Source of the DNA: Oceanitalea stevensii
GTDB taxonomy: Bacteria > Actinomycetota > Actinomycetes > Actinomycetales > Actinomycetaceae
Direction of reading: 5' to 3'
DNA: 36,958 nt
NCBI RefSeq assembly: GCF_014837105.1
Contig: NZ_JACSPO010000006.1
Location: forward strand, 120,413 to 157,370
Shown here piece after piece: positions 15,263 to 23,200 of this stretch. How positions within the stretch are numbered: the first letter of the stretch is position 1; each line of letters starts with the position of its first letter. Under the pieces are notes generated by a model. That model had not been told where the DNA came from, ran no database searches, and saw nothing but the letters and a program-made list of their open reading frames with translations. The position numbers and the translations under genes are program-made.

Positions 15263-16660
15263 GTGACCAGCGCCCCCGCCGAGCCCGCCGCCGTCGTCGT
15301 CCAGCGCGTGCGTGAGCGCTTCGACACGGGCGTCACCCGCCCGCTGTCGTGGCGGCTGGCGCAGCTGGACCGGATGGTCGCGCTGCTCACCGAGAACGCC
15401 GGGGAGATCGAGCGGGCGCTGCACGCCGACCTCCACAAGTCCCCCACCGAGAGCCACCTCACCGAGATCGGCGTGCTCCTCGAGGAGATCCGCCACACCC
15501 GCAAGCACCTGCGCGGGTGGCTCGCGCCGCAGCGGGTGAGCGTGCCGTGGCAGTACCAGCCCGCGCGGGCCTCCCTCGTCCTCGAGCCGCTCGGCACCGT
15601 CCTCGTCATCGCGCCGTGGAACTACCCGGTCTTCCTCCTCCTCGGCCCGCTCGTCGGGGTGCTGGCGGCGGGCAACACCGCCGTCCTCAAGCCCTCCGAG
15701 CTCGCCCCGCACACCGCCGAGGTCCTCGAGCGGCTCGTCCCCCGCTACCTCGACGGCGTCGCGGTCGTCACCGGCGGGCCGGACCGGACCACCGAGCTGC
15801 TGCGCGAGCGCGTCGACCACATCGTCTTCACCGGCGGCGGCAGGGTCGCGCGGATCGTCATGGCGGCGGCCGCCGAGCACCTCACGCCCGTCACCCTCGA
15901 GCTCGGCGGGAAGTCCCCCGCGTGGGTCGACGCGACCACCGACCTCCCCGCCGCGGCTCGCCGCCTCGCGTGGGGCAAGCTCGTCAACGCCGGCCAGACC
16001 TGCGTCGCGCCGGACTACCTCCTCGCCCCGCCCGACGTCGCCCGCGCCCTGGAGCCGCTCCTCGCCCGCGAGATCCGCGCCATGTACGGCGCCGACCCGG
16101 CCGCCAGCCCGGACTTCGGGCGCATCGTCACGAGCGAGCACGCCGCACGCCTCGAGCGGATGGTGAGCGAGTCGGTCGCGGCCGGCGCGCGCGTCGTCGT
16201 CGGTGGGAAGGCCGACGTCGCCGCGCGCTACGTGCCCCCGACCGTGCTCGCCGACGTCACCCCCGACTCCCCCGTCATGGCCGAGGAGATCTTCGGCCCG
16301 GTCCTGCCGATCGTCCCCGTCCCCGACCTCGGCGCTGCGATCACCCACGTCCGCAGCGGCGACAAGCCGCTCGCGCTGTACGCCTTCACCGCCGACGAGG
16401 GAGTGCGCGCCCGCCTGCTGCGGGAGACGTCGTCGGGCGCGGTGGGCTTCGACGTGCCGCTCGTCCAGGCCTCGATGCCGTCCCTGCCCTTCGGCGGCGT
16501 CGGTGCCTCGGGGACGGGCGCGTACCACGGGGAGGCGTCCGTGCGGGCCTTCAGCCACGCGAAACCGGTGGTGCGCAAGCCGCTGCTGCCCGACACGCTG
16601 GCCGCGGTCCGGCCGCCTTTCACCGCCGTGCGGCGGGCACTGGCGCGGCGCCTGCTCTGA
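15263..16660 (+). CDS. NAD(P)-dependent aldehyde dehydrogenase family protein (class 3-like)
   Basis: This 465-aa enzyme oxidises an aldehyde to the acid. The length and sequence fit the class 3/fatty- or coniferyl-aldehyde group. Visible motifs are the cofactor loop [15 protein letters not shown], general base Glu213 in ELGGKSP, and catalytic Cys247 in GQTCVAPDY. The C-terminal signature is [24 protein letters not shown]. The usual FTGS step reads FTGGGRV here, which might alter cofactor packing. The start is set at 15263 because a -10-like TACGCT lies 6 nt upstream; a frame from 15227 would add 12 residues. It is divergent from devR with an 86-bp spacer and convergent with mutM, 7 bp apart. 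The physiological substrate cannot be read from the context. Confidence 0.88.
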   Translation: MTSAPAEPAAVVVQRVRERFDTGVTRPLSWRLAQLDRMVALLTENAGEIERALHADLHKSPTESHLTEIGVLLEEIRHTRKHLRGWLAPQRVSVPWQYQPARASLVLEPLGTVLVIAPWNYPVFLLLGPLVGVLAAGNTAVLKPSELAPHTAEVLERLVPRYLDGVAVVTGGPDRTTELLRERVDHIVFTGGGRVARIVMAAAAEHLTPVTLELGGKSPAWVDATTDLPAAARRLAWGKLVNAGQTCVAPDYLLAPPDVARALEPLLAREIRAMYGADPAASPDFGRIVTSEHAARLERMVSESVAAGARVVVGGKADVAARYVPPTVLADVTPDSPVMAEEIFGPVLPIVPVPDLGAAITHVRSGDKPLALYAFTADEGVRARLLRETSSGAVGFDVPLVQASMPSLPFGGVGASGTGAYHGEASVRAFSHAKPVVRKPLLPDTLAAVRPPFTAVRRALARRLL

Positions 16661-16667
16661 GGTCCGG

Positions 16668-17681
16668 TCAGCCGCGCGAGGGCCGCTGGCAGCGCGGGCA
16701 GAAGGTCGAGGACCGGCCCATGAAGGACTCGCGGCGCATGGGGGTGCCGCAGCGCCGGCAGGGCTCACCGGCGCGGCCGTAGGCGTCCAGCGAGCGCGCG
16801 AAGTAGCCGCTGGCGCCCTCGACGTCGACGTAGAGGGCGTCGAAGGAGGTGCCGCCGGCCGCCAGGGCCTCGCGCATGACGGCCTCGGCCGCGTCGAGGA
16901 GCTCGAGCGCCGCGCGCTGGGTGAGGCGGTCGGTCGCGCGCCGCGGGTGCAGGCGCGCGCGCCACAGCGCCTCGTCGGCGTAGATGTTGCCGATGCCGGA
17001 CACGAGCGACTGGTCGAGGAGGGCGCGCTTGACCTCGGTACGCCGCTGCCGCAGCCGGCGGGCCAGGGCGGCGCGGTCGAGGTGCGGGTCGAGGGGGTCG
17101 CGGGCGATGTGGGCCGCGGGCTCGGGCAGCGCGGGGACCGGCGAGCCGTGCCCGCCCGGCCCGCCGTCCGCCGTCGGGACGACGTCGGCGACGAGCAGGT
17201 GGCCGAAGGTGCGCTGGTCGACGAACCAGAGCCGGGCGCCGTCGTCGAGGTCGAGGGAGACACGCAGGTGGCGGGTGGGGTCGGGCGGCACGCCCGGGGC
17301 GGCGGTGGGTGCGCTCGCGCCCCGAGGAGTCCGGCTGTCGGCGGCAGAGGGGCTCGCCGCCGGTGGGTGGACGAGCTGCGCGGGCGGAGGCAGGGTGACC
17401 GCCGCCGTGTCCTCGCGGCGCACGAGGAGCTGGCCGCTCATGCCGAGGTGGACGAGCAGGGCCTCCTCGGGCTCGTCGTCGAGCACGAGCCACAGGTACT
17501 TGCCACGGCGCACCGCCGCGGACAGGGTGCGCCCGGTGAGCCGGCCGGGCAGGTCGAGCGCCCCGCCCGCGTGCCGCCGCACCGCCCGGGGGTGGTAGAC
17601 GACGACGTCGTCCACCCGCCGGCCGAGCACGTGCCGGGCCAGCCCGTCCCGGACGGTCTCGACCTCGGGCAGCTCAGGCAC
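16668..17681 (-). CDS. mutM: Formamidopyrimidine-DNA glycosylase
   Basis: This 337-aa base-excision repair enzyme removes 8-oxoguanine and ring-opened purines and nicks the strand. After the initiator, the N-terminus reads [10 protein letters not shown], giving the catalytic Pro and Glu. The conserved Lys is in RRGKYLWL, the DNA-binding segment [15 protein letters not shown] is present, and a four-Cys zinc finger (CRRCG...CPRCQ) ends the protein. It is longer than the usual ~275-290 aa. A Pro/Ala/Ser-rich insert at about residues 97-135 sits just after [11 protein letters not shown], and a smaller Gly/Pro loop follows LLVADVVP. The GTG start lies 6 nt after rnc, so it is in the yceD-rnc-mutM operon. 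Confidence 0.95.
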   Translation of the reverse strand: MPELPEVETVRDGLARHVLGRRVDDVVVYHPRAVRRHAGGALDLPGRLTGRTLSAAVRRGKYLWLVLDDEPEEALLVHLGMSGQLLVRREDTAAVTLPPPAQLVHPPAASPSAADSRTPRGASAPTAAPGVPPDPTRHLRVSLDLDDGARLWFVDQRTFGHLLVADVVPTADGGPGGHGSPVPALPEPAAHIARDPLDPHLDRAALARRLRQRRTEVKRALLDQSLVSGIGNIYADEALWRARLHPRRATDRLTQRAALELLDAAEAVMREALAAGGTSFDALYVDVEGASGYFARSLDAYGRAGEPCRRCGTPMRRESFMGRSSTFCPRCQRPSRG

Positions 17682-17687
17682 CGGCGC

Positions 17688-18404
17688 TCAGACGTTCTCG
17701 GCGAGGAGCCGGGTGTAGGCGTCCTCCGCGGCCTGCTGCTCGGCGACCTTCTTCGCCGGGCCGGAGCCGGTGCCCCAGGCCTGCTCGGCGACGATGACGG
17801 TGGCGGTGAAGCTGCGCGCGTGGTCCGGCCCGGTGCCCACGACCTGGTAGGTCGGGGCGGGCAGCCCGCGGGAGGCGACGAGCTCCTGGAGGCTCGTCTT
17901 CCAGTCCAGCCCCGCACCGAGCGTCGCGGCCTGCGCGAGGAGGCCGGCGACGAGCCGCTCGATCATCGCGCGGGTGGGCTCGAGACCGTTGCACAGGTAG
18001 GCGGCGCCGATGAGCGCCTCGACGGTGTCGGAGAGGATCGAGTCCTTCTCCCGCCCGCCGGTCACCAGCTCGCCACGGCCGAGCAGGATGAAGTCACCGA
18101 GCCCGAGCTCGCGCGCCACCCCGGCGAGCGCGCGCTGGCTCACGGTCGCGGCGCGCATGCGGGCGAGGTCGCCCTCGGCGGTCCCGGCGTTGGCCCGGTA
18201 GAGCCGCTCGGTGACGACGAGCCCGAGCACCGTGTCCCCGAGGAACTCCAGGCGCTCGTTCGTGGGGATGCCGCCCGCCTCGTGCGCGAAGGAGCGGTGG
18301 GTGAGGGCGAGGACGAGCAGCTCGGGGTCGATGTGGATGCCGAGCCGCTCGAGGAGCACGTCGACGTCGTCACGGGCCGGGCCGGCGGTCACCTTCCGGC
18401 CCAT
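17688..18404 (-). CDS. rnc: Ribonuclease III
   Basis: This 238-aa double-strand-specific RNase processes rRNA precursors and structured mRNA. The catalytic signature ERLEFLGDTVLGLVV is near residue 45 and the second acidic segment SDTVEALIGAAYL near 115. A C-terminal double-stranded-RNA-binding domain starts around DWKTSLQELVASRG and ends with GPAKKVAEQQAAEDAY. The ATG overlaps the last base of the yceD stop (TGATG), indicating translational coupling. Much longer in-frame extension upstream is a shadow of yceD. In related Actinobacteria rpmF normally lies between yceD and rnc, but there is no room for it here. Confidence 0.96.
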   Translation of the reverse strand: MGRKVTAGPARDDVDVLLERLGIHIDPELLVLALTHRSFAHEAGGIPTNERLEFLGDTVLGLVVTERLYRANAGTAEGDLARMRAATVSQRALAGVARELGLGDFILLGRGELVTGGREKDSILSDTVEALIGAAYLCNGLEPTRAMIERLVAGLLAQAATLGAGLDWKTSLQELVASRGLPAPTYQVVGTGPDHARSFTATVIVAEQAWGTGSGPAKKVAEQQAAEDAYTRLLAENV

Positions 18405-18994
18405 CAGCGTGCCTCGCCGTCGGCCCCGTCCGCGGGGGCGTCGTCGTCGTCGGCCGCCGTGAGTCCCGCGAGCGCCGCCCAGCGGGGGTCGACGTCCACG
18501 TGCTCGTGGTCGGCGGGCAGGTCGTCGAGCCGCTCGCCGCAGCCGGCGCACAGGCCGGCGCAGCCCGGCTCGCACAGCGGGCGGAAGGGCATGGCCGTGA
18601 CGACGGCGTCGCGCACGACCGGCTCGAGGTCGAGCAGCTCGCCCTCGAGCTCGAGCATGTCCTCGGCCTCCTCGTCGCCGTCGGCGAGGGCGGCGGCGCG
18701 GGCGCCAGGGTAGAAGAAGAGCTCGCTCACCTCGATGGTGCGCGACTCGGTGATCTCGCGCAGGCAGCGGGAGCACTCGCCCTGGAGCTCGACGGCGGCC
18801 TCGCCGGAGACGAGCACGCCCTCCATGACGGCCTCGAGGCGCAGGTCCAGCCGGATGTCGGAGGTCGGCACGACCCACATGACGGCGGTGCCGAAGTCCT
18901 CGGGAGCGGGGACCGCGCGCTCCACCGTCCGCAGCGTCCCCGGCTGGCGCGCGAGGTCGTGGGTGCTGATCACGAACGGTGATCGAGAGTCCAT
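18404..18994 (-). CDS. YceD family protein (DUF177)
   Basis: This 196-aa DUF177/YceD protein belongs to a family linked with 23S rRNA metabolism and ribosome assembly. Two cysteine clusters, CSRC near residue 77 and CEPGCAGLCAGCG near 145, fit the zinc-ribbon-like family pattern. The C-terminus is acidic (Asp/Ala-rich). The start is ATG at 18994 with AGGAG 5 nt upstream; a GTG two codons earlier would overlap that site and is less likely. It is the first gene of yceD-rnc-mutM, with a TAGCGT -10 candidate at 19057-19052. The usual partner rpmF is absent next to it. Confidence 0.9.
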   Translation of the reverse strand: MDSRSPFVISTHDLARQPGTLRTVERAVPAPEDFGTAVMWVVPTSDIRLDLRLEAVMEGVLVSGEAAVELQGECSRCLREITESRTIEVSELFFYPGARAAALADGDEEAEDMLELEGELLDLEPVVRDAVVTAMPFRPLCEPGCAGLCAGCGERLDDLPADHEHVDVDPRWAALAGLTAADDDDAPADGADGEAR

Positions 18995-19051
18995 GGTCAC
19001 TCCTGGTGAGACGGCGAGACTGCGAGCCGCGGGCCAGCCCGCAACCGCTTC

Positions 19052-19057
19052 ACGCTA
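19052..19057 (-). promoter_or_regulatory. Candidate -10 for the yceD-rnc-mutM operon
   Basis: TAGCGT on the minus strand, about 57 nt before the yceD ATG, with no convincing -35. It would give a leader of roughly 50 nt. Confidence 0.35.
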
Positions 19058-19096
19058 CCCCACTCCCTGCTCCCCCACGTGGTGAGGTGGCCGACA

Positions 19097-19112
19097 CGGC
19101 AAGCGCTTGCCG
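19097..19112. promoter_or_regulatory. Perfect 16-bp palindrome CGGCAAGCGCTTGCCG
   Basis: It lies between the coiled-coil gene (stop at 19129) and the yceD promoter. The AAGCGCTT core with a central CG is typical of LacI-family operators. Alternatively it forms a 6-bp hairpin with a GCGC loop that ends the rsmD-coaD operon. Sequence alone does not decide. Confidence 0.45.
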
Positions 19113-19128
19113 ACGGCGGGGCGCGGGG

Positions 19129-19620
19129 TCAGGACTCCGGGGCCGGGTCCGTCGTCGCGAGGCGGTCGCGGCCGGCGCGGACCTGCTTGGCGATGGCGCC
19201 GAGGTCGATCTCGAACTGGGCGAGCTGGCGGTCGCAGTAGTCGTTGGCGCCGCGGGCGAGCTCGGCGGCCCGCTCCTCGGCCGCCGTGATGATCTGCTCG
19301 GCGCGCTGGCCGGCCATCTCGACGACGCTCTCCTGCGCCACGAGCCGCTCGGCCTGCTCCTCGGCCTCCTGGAGGATGCGTGCCGCCCGCTCGCGGGCCT
19401 CGGCGAGGACGTCCTCCGCACCGGTGAGGACGTCGTCGGCGGCCTGGATCTCCCCCGGCACGACGGCCTTGGCCGCGGCGATGAGGTCGAGCGCCTCCGC
19501 GCGGTTGACGAGCACGGACGCGGACATCGGCATCTGCCGGGCCTCGGTGACGAGCGAGGTGAGCTCGTCGAGGATGGCGATGAGCGAGGCGCCGTCGTGG
19601 TCCTCGGCGGGGGCGGTCAT
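19129..19620 (-). CDS. Coiled-coil protein, DivIVA/ATP-synthase-b-like
   Basis: This 163-aa acidic protein is dominated by a long Ala/Glu/Arg helical stretch from about residue 60 to 130 (repeats like EARERAARILQEAEEQAERLVAQE written in heptads). It has no membrane helix. It resembles the cytoplasmic coiled-coil proteins annotated near coaD in Actinobacteria as cell-division-initiation or DivIVA-like, but I cannot assign a function. Its ATG overlaps the coaD stop (ATGA), so it is the last gene of rsmD-coaD-this. A polar-growth or septum scaffold role is only a suggestion from the coiled coil. Confidence 0.75.
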   Translation of the reverse strand: MTAPAEDHDGASLIAILDELTSLVTEARQMPMSASVLVNRAEALDLIAAAKAVVPGEIQAADDVLTGAEDVLAEARERAARILQEAEEQAERLVAQESVVEMAGQRAEQIITAAEERAAELARGANDYCDRQLAQFEIDLGAIAKQVRAGRDRLATTDPAPES

Positions 19621-20105
19621 TCCGGTCCTCCAGGGTGGGGGAAGGCCTCACGCAGGGCGTGCGCGACGGCGGGCGGGACGAGGTCGGAGACGTCGCCGCC
19701 GTGGCGGGCGACGTCCTTGACGAGGGAGGAGGCGACGTGCGCGAGCGCGCCGTCGCCGACGAGGAAGACCGTCTCGATGCCGGACAGGTGCCGGTTCATC
19801 AGGGCCATGGGCTGCTCCGCATCGAAGTCGGCCCCACCCCGCAGGCCCTTGACGACGGCGCTGGCCCCGACGCGGCGGCAGTAGTCGGCAAGCAGCCCGT
19901 CGACGACGTCCACGCGCACGTCCAGGCCCTCGGTCGCCTCGCGGGCGAGCGCGACGCGCTGCTCGAGGGAGAAGAGGGAGGTCTTGCGGGAGTTGTGCGC
20001 GACGGCGAGGACGACCTCGTCGAACATGCTCCGCGCGCGGCGCACGACGTCGAGGTGCCCGAGGGTGACGGGGTCGAAGGAGCCGGGGCAGACGGCCAGG
20101 CTCAT
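19617..20105 (-). CDS. coaD: Phosphopantetheine adenylyltransferase
   Basis: This 162-aa enzyme joins ATP and 4'-phosphopantetheine to dephospho-CoA, the fourth step of CoA synthesis. The nucleotide-binding motif PGSFDPVTLGHLDVV is at the N-terminus. The conserved SLVKDVARHGGDVSDLVPP segment is near the C-terminus, with the GADFDAEQPMALMNR block between. The ATG at 20105 overlaps the rsmD stop (ATGA), and a longer upstream frame is an rsmD shadow. The rsmD-coaD pair is widely conserved. Confidence 0.97.
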   Translation of the reverse strand: MSLAVCPGSFDPVTLGHLDVVRRARSMFDEVVLAVAHNSRKTSLFSLEQRVALAREATEGLDVRVDVVDGLLADYCRRVGASAVVKGLRGGADFDAEQPMALMNRHLSGIETVFLVGDGALAHVASSLVKDVARHGGDVSDLVPPAVAHALREAFPHPGGPE

Positions 20106-20710
20106 CGCTGCTCCCCCGCTCGCTCGCCCATGTCGGTCACCGTAACCGGCTCCTCGCCGGGCGCGGTGGAGGCGAACCACAGTGTCGTGTCGCCGTAGCG
20201 GCGCTCGTCGGTGCGCTCGAGGGCGGGGGGCCACGTCGGCTCGGGGCTGCGGCGGGAGCGCTCGACGACGACGACGGCGTCCGGCGCCAGCCACGCCGTG
20301 AGGGCGGCGAGCACGTCGCCGAGGTCGGTCTCGGTGACGTCGTAGGGCGGGTCGACGAGGACGAGGTCGTAGGCGGTGCTGGGCGCGCCCATGAGGTAGC
20401 CGCGGGCGGTGCCGCCGACGACGACGGCGGTGTCCCGCAGCCCGAGCGCGGCGACGTTGCTCCGGCAGGCGGCGACGGCGGGCTTCGCGGAGTCGACGAG
20501 CGTGACGCTCACGGCGCCGCGGCTGGCGGCCTCCAGCCCCAGCGCTCCGGAGCCGGCGTACAGGTCCAGGACGCGGGCGCCGTCGACGACGCCCAGGTGG
20601 TCCAGCCGGGAGAACAGCGCCTCGCGCACCCGCTCGCTCGTCGGGCGCGTGGCCCCCTTGGGGACGGTGAGCGTGCGCCCGCCCGACACCCCGGACACGA
20701 TCCTCGTCAC
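20102..20710 (-). CDS. rsmD: 16S rRNA (guanine(966)-N(2))-methyltransferase
   Basis: This 202-aa SAM-dependent methyltransferase modifies G966 of 16S rRNA. The N-terminus MTRIVSGVSGGRTLTVPKG and TRPTSERVREALFSRL are family hallmarks. The SAM-binding motif is VLDLYAGSGALGLEAASRGA, and the catalytic motif is DPPY (LVLVDPPYDVTE). The C-terminus has about 20 residues beyond the core. The GTG start has TAGGGT 7 nt upstream, so it is probably leaderless. That hexamer begins with the TAG stop codon of the 43-aa gene before it. Confidence 0.94.
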   Translation of the reverse strand: MTRIVSGVSGGRTLTVPKGATRPTSERVREALFSRLDHLGVVDGARVLDLYAGSGALGLEAASRGAVSVTLVDSAKPAVAACRSNVAALGLRDTAVVVGGTARGYLMGAPSTAYDLVLVDPPYDVTETDLGDVLAALTAWLAPDAVVVVERSRRSPEPTWPPALERTDERRYGDTTLWFASTAPGEEPVTVTDMGERAGEQR

Positions 20711-20717
20711 GGCACCG

Positions 20718-20723
20718 ACCCTA
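20718..20723 (-). promoter_or_regulatory. -10 element of rsmD overlapping the upstream stop codon
   Basis: TAGGGT, 7 nt before the rsmD GTG. Its first three bases are the TAG stop of the 43-aa membrane-protein gene. Confidence 0.5.
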
Positions 20724-20852
20724 CGCCGCGCCGGACAGGTCGCCCGGCGACAGGCTGACGACGGCGGCGACGAGCAGCACGGCGACGACGACCATGACGA
20801 TGACGACGACGGCCACCGCCCACGCCACCCAGCGCGGCAGGCGGGGCCTCAC
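20721..20852 (-). CDS. 43-aa single-helix membrane protein
   Basis: This short gene starts at GTG 20852, overlapping the DUF6297 stop as GTGA, and ends with TAG at 20721-20723. It encodes a basic N-terminus (RPRLPRW), one strongly hydrophobic helix of about 25 Val/Ala/Ile/Met residues, and a short tail SPGDLSGAA. The overlap and G/C-ending codons support a real, translationally coupled gene. It is probably a small membrane partner of the ABC-type system upstream. I know of no family for it. Confidence 0.6.
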   Translation of the reverse strand: MRPRLPRWVAWAVAVVVIVMVVVAVLLVAAVVSLSPGDLSGAA

Positions 20853-22387
20853 GCGTGCTCCTTGCGGCGGGCGGGGCGGACGGCGAGGACGACGGCGAGC
20901 GCCGTGAGCGCGACCTGCAGGCCGAGGAGGACGGGCGTGACCGCGCCGACGAGGACGGCGACGAGCAGCGGGATCGCCCCGAGGAGGACGACGTCGGGGC
21001 CGGTGTTGGCGATCGTCGCCATCCCGGGAGGGAAGACGCCCATGGGCGTGACGATGAGCGGGCCGGAGAAGTCGGCCTGGGGCCGGTAGGCGGAGCGGAC
21101 CGCGCCCCCGGCCCACACCGGTGCGGCGAGCAGGCCGAGCGCGAGCCAGCCCGCGACGTCGTCGTGGCTGCTCCCCAGGACGGCGAAGACGGGCACCGTC
21201 CACACGAGCATGGCGAGCACCGGCACCGCCAGCCGCCAGGTCCGCACCGTGCGCTGGGCCACGGGCAGGAGGGCGTCGACGGCGGGCACCGCCTCCGCGT
21301 CGCGGGCGCCCTGGGCGGTGGTGAGGGCCGCGACCCACGCCCCGGCGACGACGAGCAGGGCGGTGAGGAGCGCCGGCAGGGACGGGACGAAGGGGGCGAG
21401 GAGCGCGAGCGCGGCGCCGCAGCCCATCTGGACGAGCCGCCGCGGCGCGCGCAGGAGCAGGCGCGCGTCGGCCACGGCCACGACGACGCCCGGCCCCAGC
21501 GTCCTCACGAGTCCCGGCACGGCCGAGAACCGGGCCGAGCCGCGGCGGCGGCCCCGTCGCGGCTGGGTGTCCAGGGCGCGGCCGAGCGCGCGGGTGTCCA
21601 TCGTCAGCGAGGCGCCGCGCAGCTCCACGGTGGCGGCGCCACGCTCCCGCAGCTCGGTGTCGTGCACCCGCGGCAGCGACCGCAGCGCGGCGACGGCGGC
21701 GAGCACCGCCAACCCGGTGGCCGCGGCAGCCGGCCACCACGCGCCGCTCACGGTGAGCGGGCCGGGCGGGGCGAGGGCGAGCACGAGGGCGGCGACGGGG
21801 ACGAGCGCGAGGAGGAGGTCCCCGACCGTGCCGGCCACCCGCCGTCGTCCCGCCGCCTCGAGGGGCACGAGCGCGAGCGCGAGCGCCGCCCCCAGCCCGA
21901 GCCCCGCGACGGCCGCGGCCACGGCGTGCCCGGCGGTGACGGCGGGGTCGAGCGCGAGGACGAGGAGCAGCCCGGTGACGGCGCCGGAGGTCGCCGAGGC
22001 GACCGTCGGCGCGACGAGCGACGGCCGCAGGAGGGAGCCGCGCTCCCCCGGCAGCGGCAGCCACCACGCCGTCTGGGCGCCCCCGAGGGACACGGGTCCC
22101 GTGCGCGCGAGGAGACCGGTGGCCACCCCGAGGACGGCGACGGCGAGGAGCACGGTGATCCAGGCGGTGTCGAGCTCGGTGGACGGCGGGGCGCCCGCGC
22201 GCAGCAGGCCCTGGCTGCGGGCCAGCGCGGCGACCATCGCGACCGTCACGGCCAGGGTGAGGACGACGGTGTAGACGTCGGTGAGCAGCTCGCCGACGCT
22301 CGTGCTGCTGCGGGCGCGCAGCACGAAGCGGGTCCAGCGGCGCATGGTGCCGCCGCTCGGGTAGCCCTCGGCGCCCGAGGTGTTCAC
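20849..22387 (-). CDS. Multi-pass membrane protein, DUF6297-like (ABC permease-like)
   Basis: This 512-aa protein has roughly ten to twelve Ala/Leu/Val-rich membrane helices with a basic loop (PRRGRRRGSARF) near the middle. It resembles DUF6297 proteins of Micrococcales, which accompany ABC ATPases and are probably permeases, though no substrate is known. The GTG start overlaps the ATPase stop (GTGA). It follows that gene directly and precedes the 43-aa membrane protein, giving a three-gene chain. The family name is given from memory of the fold and context, not from a search. Confidence 0.75.
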   Translation of the reverse strand: MNTSGAEGYPSGGTMRRWTRFVLRARSSTSVGELLTDVYTVVLTLAVTVAMVAALARSQGLLRAGAPPSTELDTAWITVLLAVAVLGVATGLLARTGPVSLGGAQTAWWLPLPGERGSLLRPSLVAPTVASATSGAVTGLLLVLALDPAVTAGHAVAAAVAGLGLGAALALALVPLEAAGRRRVAGTVGDLLLALVPVAALVLALAPPGPLTVSGAWWPAAAATGLAVLAAVAALRSLPRVHDTELRERGAATVELRGASLTMDTRALGRALDTQPRRGRRRGSARFSAVPGLVRTLGPGVVVAVADARLLLRAPRRLVQMGCGAALALLAPFVPSLPALLTALLVVAGAWVAALTTAQGARDAEAVPAVDALLPVAQRTVRTWRLAVPVLAMLVWTVPVFAVLGSSHDDVAGWLALGLLAAPVWAGGAVRSAYRPQADFSGPLIVTPMGVFPPGMATIANTGPDVVLLGAIPLLVAVLVGAVTPVLLGLQVALTALAVVLAVRPARRKEHA

Positions 22388-23070
22388 AGCGCGGCGATCG
22401 CCGCGGCGCCGGCGGCGGGGTCCAGGACCTGCACGCCGTCGTCGTGGAGGAGGACGACGCGCGTGGCGGCCCGCTCGACGAGCACGGGGTCGTGTGAGGC
22501 GACGAGGACGGCGCCTCCGTCCTCCCGCTCCTGGACGAGCATCTCCGCGAGCCGGTTGCGCATGCCGGCGTCCAGGCGCTGCTCGGGCTCGTCGAGGACG
22601 AGGAGCGAGCGCGGGCGGACGAAGGCCGCGGCGAGCAGGACGCGGCGGCGCTGCCCGGAGGACAGGGCCGAGGGCAGCGCGTCGGCGCGGTCGGCGAGCC
22701 CGAAGTCCTCGACGAGGTCGGTGACGATCTCCCGCGCCTCGGGGACCCGGTGGCCGAGGGCGGTGAGGAGGAGGTGCTCGGTGACGGTGAGCGCCGGGAA
22801 GAAGGCGTCGTCGCCGAGGACGCTGGCCACCGCGGCGCGGACCTCGCCGGTGCGCGGGTCGGGCGGGCTGCCGAGCAGGCTCACGCGCCCGCCGAGCGGC
22901 TCCTGCAGGCCGAGGACGGTGCGGAGGAAGGTCGACTTGCCGGTGCCGTTGGCGCCGATGACGGCGACGCCCTCGCCGGGCCGGACGTCGAGGTCGACCG
23001 GCGCGCAGACCGGCTCCTCGCCGTAGCCGACGCTCAGGGACCGGGCACGAAGGAGCGGCTCGTCGGGCAT
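22384..23070 (-). CDS. ABC transporter ATP-binding protein
   Basis: This 228-aa stand-alone ABC ATPase has Walker A GANGTGKST near residue 43, signature LSSGQRRRVLLAAAF near 140, Walker B SLLVLDEPEQRLD, and the H-loop His in VASHDPVLV. Length and organisation fit an exporter-type ATPase paired with a separate permease, here the DUF6297-like protein. TAGGCT 7 nt before the ATG suggests its own leaderless promoter. The transported substrate is unknown. The three-gene set sits between recG and rsmD, which are neighbours in many Gram-positives. Confidence 0.9.
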   Translation of the reverse strand: MPDEPLLRARSLSVGYGEEPVCAPVDLDVRPGEGVAVIGANGTGKSTFLRTVLGLQEPLGGRVSLLGSPPDPRTGEVRAAVASVLGDDAFFPALTVTEHLLLTALGHRVPEAREIVTDLVEDFGLADRADALPSALSSGQRRRVLLAAAFVRPRSLLVLDEPEQRLDAGMRNRLAEMLVQEREDGGAVLVASHDPVLVERAATRVVLLHDDGVQVLDPAAGAAAIAAL

Positions 23071-23192
23071 GGGGGCGAGCCTAGCTGCCGGGCGGACCGC
23101 CGCCGTCGGCGTCCCGGGACGTCGCCCCGGTGCGCCGTCACCTCGAGGCCGGCGCGCTCGAGCAGGTCCCGCTCCCGGGCGGTGGCGTCCAC
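23034..23192 (-). CDS. Possible 52-aa ORF between recG and the ABC ATPase
   Basis: This frame starts with GTG, 9 nt after the recG stop, and runs into the start of the ATPase gene (37-nt overlap). Its first 25 codons nearly all end in G or C and read like protein (ARERDLLERAGLEVTAHRGD). The rest is Arg-rich and unconvincing. It may be a decayed gene end rather than a working gene, and the ATPase -10 element lies inside it. Confidence 0.2.
   Translation of the reverse strand: MDATARERDLLERAGLEVTAHRGDVPGRRRRRSARQLGSPPCPTSRSFVPGP
23078..23083 (-). promoter_or_regulatory. -10 element of the ABC ATPase gene (leaderless)
   Basis: TAGGCT followed by 7 nt and the ATG at 23070. Confidence 0.5.
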
Positions 23193-23200
23193 GGCCCGGC

